Assembly (NCBI GenBank): GCA_029339505.1
Contig: JAQISU010000163.1
Location: 5,999,501-6,063,500 of the forward strand
DNA length: 64,000 nucleotides
DNA from: Unio delphinus
Lineage: Eukaryota > Mollusca > Bivalvia > Unionida > Unionidae
Direction: 5' to 3'
Shown: piece by piece, positions 56,763 through 64,000 of the stretch
Layout: the number at the start of each line of letters is the position of its first letter
Numbering within the stretch: the first letter of the stretch is position 1
Translations under genes and position numbers: made by a program
Notes under the pieces: model-generated
The model's database searches: none
The model's input: only the letters and a program-made list of their open reading frames with translations
What the model was told of the DNA's origin: nothing

Positions 56763-57186
56763 ACAACATATCTTATTGTTCGCTAGTATCGTAAAGCAGG
56801 TTCCCTTTTGCTACAAACTCAATTAAAGAAGTTTCTAGTTTAGCAACGTTGGCAAATGGTCGTGGCCGATCGGTATTTTTTGAAAAAAAGATAAGAGTTT
56901 CATGACTGGATACCTTTTTCAAAATGCTTACAATTTTGTTTAGTACCTTTGAAATCATTTACATATTGTTCTATTTTAAGTAAAAGCGGACATAGCAACT
57001 TCTGATCAAATTTGAGACAACTTTATGTCAAAATGCTTTCTGTCAATTTGGCAAAATTCTGTTAAACGCTGTATAAGATTTTAAGTAGCATTTTGTCAAC
57101 GAATAAAGCATTTAAAAAACATACACTGAATTTTTCAAGTGAGACTCATATGCGTGCATTGTGTCATTCTAATTTCTGAGACATTT
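56763..57186. other. Intergenic DNA, no gene recognised
   Basis: No supported feature. Confidence 0.5.
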
Positions 57187-57476
57187 ATGGTGTCCTAGTG
57201 GTTAGAACGTCCGCCATGGATGCGGTAAGTCGTGGTTTCGATTCCCGGCCGAGTCATACCACAGACTTACAAAAATGCTACTAACTAATCCCTCGCTTGG
57301 CGCTCAGCATTAAAAGGATAGTGTTAGGACTAGTCGGTCTTGTGCCAGGATAATGCTATTGGGTGGGACATCATGCTACATGTCTGGGGCATGACGCCAA
57401 AGTGAAAGTCATCACTATAAACTGACATAGTGCACCGATCGTAGCGAAAAGACTGAACAATTTTTAAAACTACTTT
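57187..57476 (+). mobile_element. SINE family 3, full-length copy
   Basis: A-box GTGTCCTAGTGGTTAGAACG and B-box GGTTTCGATTCCCGG form the tRNA-like head. GAGTCATACCACAGACTTAC, CTCGCTTGGCGCTCAGCATT, GGTGGGACATCATGC and a TTAAAATTCGAATCACAC tail follow. A (CA)n run at 57487-57528 comes after. This is the best-preserved copy in the window. Confidence 0.85.
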
Positions 57477-57486
57477 AAAATTCGAA

Positions 57487-57533
<47 letters not shown>

Positions 57534-57645
57534 TAATGTCTGGCAGGGTCATTGTCAAAGAAGTAAAGGGAAATAACTTCAGTTAGACATGAACGGATCT
57601 AGTTAAACTCCTTTATCAGAGATTAATCAACATGTCTGTGATGTA

Positions 57646-57649
<4 letters not shown>

Positions 57650-57677
<28 letters not shown>

Positions 57678-57804
57678 TTTAGGTAGCAGTAGTTCGGAAA
57701 ACCATTACGTTCAATACTTATAAATGCGCATGACAGGGAGTAATGGTTAACACTAGTACAGAGTATTATATTGTAATTCTAAACATAAGAGTTTAATATT
57801 CGGT

Positions 57805-57878
<74 letters not shown>
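57650..57878. repeat. (TTTA)n and (TA)n microsatellites
   Basis: (TTTA)n at 57650-57682 and (TA)n at 57809-57878, with about 125 bp of unique sequence between. Confidence 0.95.
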
Positions 57879-57879
<1 letters not shown>

Positions 57880-58354
57880 GCATACAATTTTAAACACGTT
57901 CAATGCTTTCTTTATATTTGTTTCAGTTCACAAAGGATTCGGTTGTTTTGTCGGCTCGAGGTACACCTTTTGTGGGAACGATGGGAAATCTCTTTTGAGA
58001 CAATATAAGGATCGATATATCACAAGTGAAAATACAGGAATGAGAAATTAAGAAAATGATTTAGCTACAAAGTATCTACACACACGCGCGTGCGCTCACC
58101 CACACATACCAGTGGTTGGAACATACACTAGAATGCCTGGTAACATAAAGGGCAATTTGTTATATTTTGAGAAAATAGTATCACTGCAGATTATTGAATA
58201 CTTTTTTAAAATTTATATCTCAACCGAGACTGGAAACTAGATCCGATTGTTATAGTAGGAATCACCTTGCGTGCACGCACTAACCATGTACCCCGCTCTA
58301 CCAGGCATAAAACTCCCCCCCCCCCCCCACAAACACATAACTGAACAGTAAGCG

Positions 58355-58625
58355 ACCGAGTCACTTGGCGTTTCTCTTTGCACAAAGGCTCCAAGTTGTG
58401 CGAATCAAACAGGACAGCAACTGCAGAACTGAAGAGGCAAACCAGAAATGCACGTGGCATCAACCGTCCCGGAGATGTCCAACTTATCCCCTGTCCATTA
58501 TGCGAACTAATATTCCGTGCAAGGGTTGGCCTCAGCACTACCCACGCACGCATAGAACCGAACCAGCCCCTCCTACCCTCAGATGACTAGAGAGGTCTTC
58601 ATCGAATCGACGGACGAACAACAAT
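58355..58625 (+). mobile_element. LINE 3' fragment with C-terminal zinc finger
   Basis: The plus strand reads KGSKLCESNRTATAELKRQT, then RGINRPGDVQLIPCPLC. ELIFRARVGLSTTHAR follows, completing a Cys-x2-Cys...His-type finger at the end of an RTE-like reverse transcriptase. It stops at 58588. The 3' end ATCGACGGACGAACAAC matches the LINE at 42765-43565. A 14-C run precedes the fragment at 58315-58328. Confidence 0.7.
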
Positions 58626-60600
58626 TAAGTACAATGCAGAGGTTAATCACATGCCAAAGTAATCTATCCATTTCCTTTTTCTCGTATTACATCGTATCAT
58701 GGTTGCATTTAGAAACAATATACGTTTAATTTGTTCAGTGAATGGCACATGCTTCTTAATATGAAACTAGCACGTTGTAAGAAAGGAACAATAATCCAGA
58801 TTGCAACATGTATATGATAGACCATGAAGCTAATAATTCTATGTCAGAAATGTTACGAGTACAGCCTTGCGAACACTGATATGTCAAAGCCAGTGTGTAA
58901 CATGGCTATAGGAATTTGTAAGTGGCGCCTTGTTTTAGCGGCGCGATTCATAGGTAAGTGTTGAATTTCCTGTGTTGGCTTCAAAGGGACATCAAGTGGG
59001 GTGTCGTAAAACCAACCTTGACAGACAACCGGGGGAGAGGGCCATGTCTGCTAATTATGTGAACCATGGTTGAATCGACATCCACTCTGAGTTAAACAAG
59101 GTGTGGCCACCAATGGAATCGTAATCTTAAATCTAGTATTTTGAGAAGAAAACGTACGTAGTCGTTACACCATCTTGCGGGAATTTATAAGCTACTCCGA
59201 CATCATTCGAAATTGGCGGGACACGTTGTTATTCTGGGAATTACAAAGGAGCTTCGGATAGGTCAGTGACTTATTTGCTCGACTGTTGTAATCTATTACG
59301 GCAAATTAATTGTCCTCTAATTATGTGCAGTATGTATACGTCATTACTTGAATTGTTAGTACGTAGAATTACCATTTGTAGTGTTTAATTCAATAGTAGT
59401 GTTTTGCATATTTTGAGATATGAGCAATGTTTTTGGAAAGAATTAATATTGTAATTCGCCGTTTGATTACTTTATAGTAATGTCGTGAATTTATTCATAT
59501 GATATTCTAGATTTGCAAATATTGAATTGAATTATAACTTGTATAATGGTTGCAGTGTGCAACATTATATAATAGGGATTTATTTATTTGTGTATACTTT
59601 GTAGGAGTATCATATGTAAGGATATATCAGTGCATAGATATGTACATATCTGTGTACACTTTGTAGAAGTGCAATGTACAGAAAGGCGTCTGATTATATG
59701 ATATTGTTCTGAATAATAAGATTGAGAATCTATATATACCGATGTGATGCAATCTATTGATATATGCATGATAAGCAGTTGATAGCGTGTATACCATACA
59801 AGAAAGTATGGGTATTTCGATGTGCACGAATGCGTGACCAAAGAAGGTTATTGCGTATCTGATTATAGTTTGTAGATTCGTGTTTATCTAGATACCTATA
59901 TGAATATGCTAATGCCTTTGTGTGATCGTACAGAGAGCTTCTAGGGACTAGACGAGCAGTATGAGAGAGAGAGAAATACCTTAGTGCACTTGGTACCGAG
60001 TCTCTAGGAGACAGGAAAAGGAAAGAACGGAGGCAGAAGTTGATGGACTTGAGAGGAACTGGAGTACCAGTCCGGGAAAAGCATAATGCAGATGAGTAGG
60101 AACACAGGACAGGAGGACAATTTACCACACTACGTCAGATGATGAAATAGGTCGTCACTTGGTCGAGCGAAAGACGAGTCATAGGATTTTGAATATTGAA
60201 TTTTATTTGAGAAACGACTATCTTACTGAATGGTATAAAATTGTTTTTTTTTGAATTTCACCTTTTGTGTATTCAATATTTTAACTGTCGGCATCGCTGA
60301 CTGGGTGCTCAGAAATTTACATCTCTCTAACAAAAACGAGCCAGCGTGGGACTTCTGCAATAATTAAAAATAATACTGGGAGCACCCCATCACAACCTAG
60401 TTAAAGTAAACCTCTACAGAAATATACTTATTGGATTTCACCCATTAAAACATGATGTAAAGGACAATTATCTGCTGCCACGAATCTACCGATGCCAAGA
60501 AGCCCTCGTAGTCGTATTAAGTGCTTGTCTGCATCGATCATTCACTTCTCAACTATTTTCACTTGGCTGTTGCTTCGGCTTAACTGACGTGGGTATTTAA
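58626..60600. other. Intergenic DNA; possible LTR 58856-60331
   Basis: TGTTACGAGTAC at 58856 and CATCTCTCTAACA ending at 60331 could be the ends of one ~1.5-kb LTR (TGTTA/TAACA), but no convincing target duplication, internal genes or second copy were seen. No gene recognised. A 124-codon minus-strand frame at 59754-60128 looks incidental. Confidence 0.25.
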
Positions 60601-60604
60601 GAAA

Positions 60605-60720
60605 GTTGCCTGCACCTTCCCTTCGGTCGGTGGTTCTTCATGGGTTTTTCCAGCACTAAATATACGGGCTTCCATTTACAGTCTATCCTGTGCTGAACAC
60701 TGCGTTAAACCAGAAAACCA
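60605..60720 (+). mobile_element. SINE family 1 fragment
   Basis: GGTGGTTCTTCATGGGTTTT, CAGTCTATCCTGTGCTGAACAC and TGCGTTAAACC match, in order, the body of the copies at 2092-2293 and 14275-14450, here on the plus strand. The tRNA-like head is absent. Confidence 0.65.
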
Positions 60721-61465
60721 TACACCGACGCGAAGTGAACATGGTACCTGTCGTTGACATTATTTTTGCAAATAGTGTACAATACAGATATAAATATAAA
60801 CACTAATATCAAACTCCAGTGCAACAGGTATGTATAGGGTTGTTAAGCCAGCTATTAATATCGTATATCGTTTACCCACTAGGCATTGTGCCGTCCGCCA
60901 TATTGTTTTCGGCCAAAGAGATACAGCCCTCAGCTGACCATCTTGTACTTTTCATCGTAGTCTAAGCGATAACATTTTTTTAATGCTTAAATAATGAGAA
61001 GGGAGTTACTCTCATTCCATTCCCTAACCAAACGATCTTGACAGGTGTCGTGAATTGATTAGATCTTGCGGAAGGGAAAATGTTGACGTTTAAAAAGTCA
61101 CAAAGGATAATTTTATTTGTACTCTTCATTTCGTTGGTGTGAATGGACCCAACGAGCATCATCGCGACCTTATATCCGCAACTTTAACGTCCATACAGGT
61201 AAGTATTCATGGTTGTATACATGTCCGTAATACTTACCAAGTTTACTACTACACATTCCGTTTCCTTGGAAACGTGTAATAAATAAGCTTGTCATATTGA
61301 AACTGCGTGTGAATATGAATACATTATCCTCCGCTATTTTATGTGTGTATACTTGAAAATAAGGGTTAGTATATAACAAGCATGCACCACCCACCTTCTC
61401 CCGACCCTATACCCGTGATTTGTGTTCCTTTACAGATTCGACGTTTCTGCAATAAGAGAAAACCA
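60721..61465. other. Intergenic DNA, no gene recognised
   Basis: No supported feature. Confidence 0.5.
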
Positions 61466-61468
61466 CTC

Positions 61469-61476
61469 AGAGAGAG

Positions 61477-61564
<88 letters not shown>
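61469..61564. repeat. (AG)n microsatellite
   Basis: About 48 AG units with one AGAAGAG interruption near 61491. Confidence 0.97.
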
Positions 61565-61566
<2 letters not shown>

Positions 61567-61829
61567 CAGCTGAAATTAAACACACAGGATGTATGTAGTA
61601 CAAGCACTGCATGATTTGGCTTGTAGCCCAGGGATGCCTCGTGCAGATGTGAACTCTCCAAGACAACCTCATTATGATGAGCTCTCATGATAACAACGGT
61701 ATGTGTGACAATGTCATTGTGATTCACTCGCAATGCATGTACTGTAATGCCATACATGTTTGATGCCAGACAATGATATCTAAGGATATGCATGGTGTTA
61801 GTTTAAGAATAGAGAACAAGTTGATAGAA

Positions 61830-62865
61830 AATGAGAACAAGCTGCTGAAATCGGAGTTTCATTTGGTACCCAAAACAAATTTGAGAAATAGAACTACCCG
61901 AAAAATACAACAGCATATTTGCCATACTCACTTGGACATATAAGAAGTTGAAGATGACGATTAGAAATATAAATTATATACAGGCTTGTCATGGGTCCAG
62001 TTCGCGATACTGTGGAGCTTTATAAGCCCTGATGTGAAACGTTTGAAATATTGGTACAGTGAAGGCATCAAATCGAAAATCAGTTATGTCGCCTGACAAC
62101 CAAAAATGCCTTATTAATGCCATACATCTTAAACTTGGGCTTGTTAATCAGGACTTAGCATATAGAATTGGTGTTAGCAAGGTTACTGTGTCAACTATTA
62201 TAATGACATGGTTCCAGGTTTTGTACAGATTTTATCTTTCAAGGATTTCATGTTTGCAGTGAGATGTCGTGTGAAGGAAGAAATGCCCAGATCCTTTAAA
62301 AATAATACAAAATTATAAGGTGTACTAATACTTGCGCAGAAAGTATTGTTCAGCGATCAAGCAATTTTCAAAGACAGGGAAACCTCTTTTCCAGCTATAA
62401 TGCCCATTCAAATTTCAAAGTAATCATAGCTGTTGCCACCAATGGTGCAAAAATGTATGCAAAGAATGATTTTGAAAGGTCCGTTTCTGACAAGGAAATT
62501 GTACTTAAATCTGTATTCTTAAAATATTTGAACCCTTGAGATGTTGTAATGATAGATATGGGCTTTCATATCAAGAACAGTTTTATTCAGATTCAATTTG
62601 AAATTATCATTCCTCCCTTTCTAAGGGACATTACAGGTTTCACTGCACAAGAGGAGGCACTAACCAAAGATGTGGCTAAACATCGAATTCATGTGAAAGG
62701 GGAAATCCAAACGCTTTTATTTATTGCATAAGATCATGCAACTGTGTCTGGATCCAATAATGCCTCAAATTGTTTATGTCGTTTATTGTCTTGTTAATTT
62801 CCAGGAACCTTTTGTTAAATGATTATCTGCCAATGAACTTCCAAACAATATAGGCAGCCATGAAT
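61830..62865 (+). pseudogene. DDE_Tnp_4-type transposase (ISL2EU/Harbinger-like), broken
   Basis: Plus-strand pieces in order: a short coil (NKLIENENKLLKSE); YKLYTGLSWVQFAILWSFI, as in the domain preceding this transposase's helix-turn-helix; WYSEGIKSKISYV; a frame change; then SPDNQKCLINAIHLKLGLVN and QDLAYRIGVSKVTVSTII, a typical HTH_Tnp_4 domain. After stops come RCTNTCAESIVQRSSNFQRQ, NFKVIIAVATNGA, FERSVSDKEIVLKS and VVMIDMGFHIKNSF, with the second catalytic Asp region where the family has D-R-G-F. IIPPFLRD, AKHRIHVKGEIQ and NFQEPFV close the gene. The first Asp context is degraded (RCTN). It would have cut and pasted its own transposon. The YqaJ gene beyond converges on it. Confidence 0.75.
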
Positions 62866-62872
62866 AAAATAT

Positions 62873-63432
62873 GAAAACTCATTGTTGAAGTTGACTTTGG
62901 TACAATTGAATTTGTTTCTCATATAAATTACGATATACAATACAGTCAGGTTCTAAAATACACGTGTCCCACCTGTGAATTAAAAAAAGTATACGATAAT
63001 GATATTTTAATTGAAAATGACAATAAAGCCTTAATCAAATGTCACTACATATCAATTTCAAAACTCATTGTTGAAGCTGACTTTGGTACAATTGAATTTG
63101 TTTCTCATATAAATTACGATATACAATACAGTCAGGTTCTAAAACGCACGTGTCACACCTGTGAATTAAAAAAGCATACGATAATGATATTTTAATTGAA
63201 AATGACAATAAAGCCTTAATCAAATGTCACTACATATCAATTTCAAAACTCATTGTTGAAGCTGACTTTGGTACAATTGAATTTGTTTCTCATATAAATT
63301 ACGATGTACAATACAGTCAGGTTCTAAAACACACGTGTCACACCTGTGAATTAAAAAAAGCATACGATAATGATATTTTAATTGAAAATGACAATAAAGC
63401 CTTAATCAAATGTCACTACATATCAATTTCAA
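62873..63432. repeat. ~185-bp tandem repeat, three copies
   Basis: Units start AAAACTCATTGTTGAAG at 62874, 63060 and 63245 (periods 186 and 185) and are about 96% alike. The 186-bp unit is open on the plus strand as 62 codons with a CPTC...C motif. The second unit has a one-base deletion in an A run that closes the frame, and most differences change the residue, so coding is doubtful. The array lies exactly between the transposase and the YqaJ relic. Confidence 0.92.
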
Positions 63433-63599
63433 TATCATCTTGTACTTCCATTACACATTTTGCAACAAATGAATGCATATTTTGAGTTTGTATTAGTCTT
63501 TTTGTATAATATTAAATTGATAAATTCATTATCTTTCTCTTGTCGTCAAGGGTCTTCCTAATGAGATTAATTTTCTGCGATTCTGATTATTTATCACAA

Positions 63600-64000
63600 A
63601 CTCTTTGGCATCAGCCTTCTTTGAACTCTCATTTCAAACACATACGGACATAACCATTTGTGATGGAATAAAATTAGCTTTTACGGAAGTAATCCCCACA
63701 AATCTGGGTTAAATGTTTTCAAGATGTTTATTAGACCATACCACAAAGTCACACCATTTAAGTCCCATAATACCATATTGTGTTTAAAATTGAAAGTAAT
63801 ATGTGATTTTTTTCTCTCAACTCAATATGTCTATTGGATCTTTACAGACAGAAGACACTTCATTGCTTCTCGGTTAATTGTTCATCAAACTTCCTAATAT
63901 TTCTTTCCTGGAGAATTTGCGTACATTTTATTTCAAGCAGTCCATACATATTTTCTTCTCCAGGATCTACAACTTATCTATCGGGACTACAAGCAACTTT
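63600..64000 (-). pseudogene. YqaJ-type viral recombinase/nuclease, partial at window edge, broken
   Basis: Minus-strand frames read ACSPDR, a stop, then VVDPGEENMYGLLEIKCTQI, the motif II/III core of PD-(D/E)XK YqaJ nucleases (Asp, then E-x-K in LEIKC). NIRKFDEQLT follows and, further on, QYGIMGLKWCDFVVWSNKHL, matching the conserved Q...G..WCDFVVW region. Several stops and frame changes are present, and the 5' end is cut by the window. Paired with a DDE_Tnp_4 transposase in the opposite orientation, it fits the two-gene ISL2EU class of DNA transposons. Confidence 0.7.

Overview
This window looks like eukaryotic, AT-rich, repeat-dense animal DNA, most likely from a mollusc or another lophotrochozoan. 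The evidence is one intron-containing metazoan sulfotransferase gene, several tRNA-derived SINE families of the kind common in molluscs, dinucleotide and tetranucleotide microsatellites everywhere, and many decayed transposons. Nothing prokaryotic is present. I could run no searches, so family names rest on recognised motifs.

Layout. 0-2.3 kb: non-coding sequence and SINEs. 2.4-14.3 kb (element A): remains of an integrating dsDNA-virus-like element of the Polinton/adintovirus type. It has a left cassette with an rve-type integrase (+), a polymerase-like/SF1 helicase relic (-), a zinc ribbon and an HNH endonuclease (+). This is followed on the minus strand by a virion cassette. 14.3-18.6 kb: a SINE, TAA-rich DNA and a Gag relic of an LTR retrotransposon. 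18.6-24.4 kb (element B): a second, divergent copy of the same minus-strand virion cassette, with no replication genes beside it. Gene order in both, 5' to 3', is coiled-coil virion protein, small basic core/vertex protein, double-jelly-roll-type major capsid protein, adenain-like cysteine protease, fibre-like protein with a GDTMTG-type repeat, membrane protein, and a terminal protein of unknown role. Every gene except the membrane protein of B carries stops, frameshifts or insertions.

25-46 kb: mostly minisatellites (46, 26, 61, 51 and 33 bp units), microsatellites, SINEs and LINE fragments. One LINE has a 2A-like N-terminus and is interrupted by a 188-bp hAT-type MITE with a perfect 8-bp target duplication. 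A second HNH/NUMOD-type relic at 42.1 kb suggests a third virus-like element.

46.2-49.2 kb (minus strand): the only intact host gene recognised, a galactose-3-O-sulfotransferase (GAL3ST family), with a 56-nt first coding segment and a long second coding exon. 49.4-50.2 and 52.1-52.8 kb: two solo LTRs of one family, in opposite orientations, each with TG...CA ends and 4-bp target duplications. The second splits a (GTAT)n microsatellite. 53-61.5 kb: a G-quadruplex-prone run, SINEs, a 32-bp minisatellite, and another fragment of the LINE seen at 43 kb. 61.8-64.0 kb: an ISL2EU-like DNA transposon relic with a DDE transposase (+) and a convergent YqaJ-type nuclease (-), separated by three copies of a ~185-bp tandem unit.

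Overall this is one host gene among successive mobile-element insertions. The most notable content is the pair of related but clearly non-identical endogenous virus-like virion cassettes.
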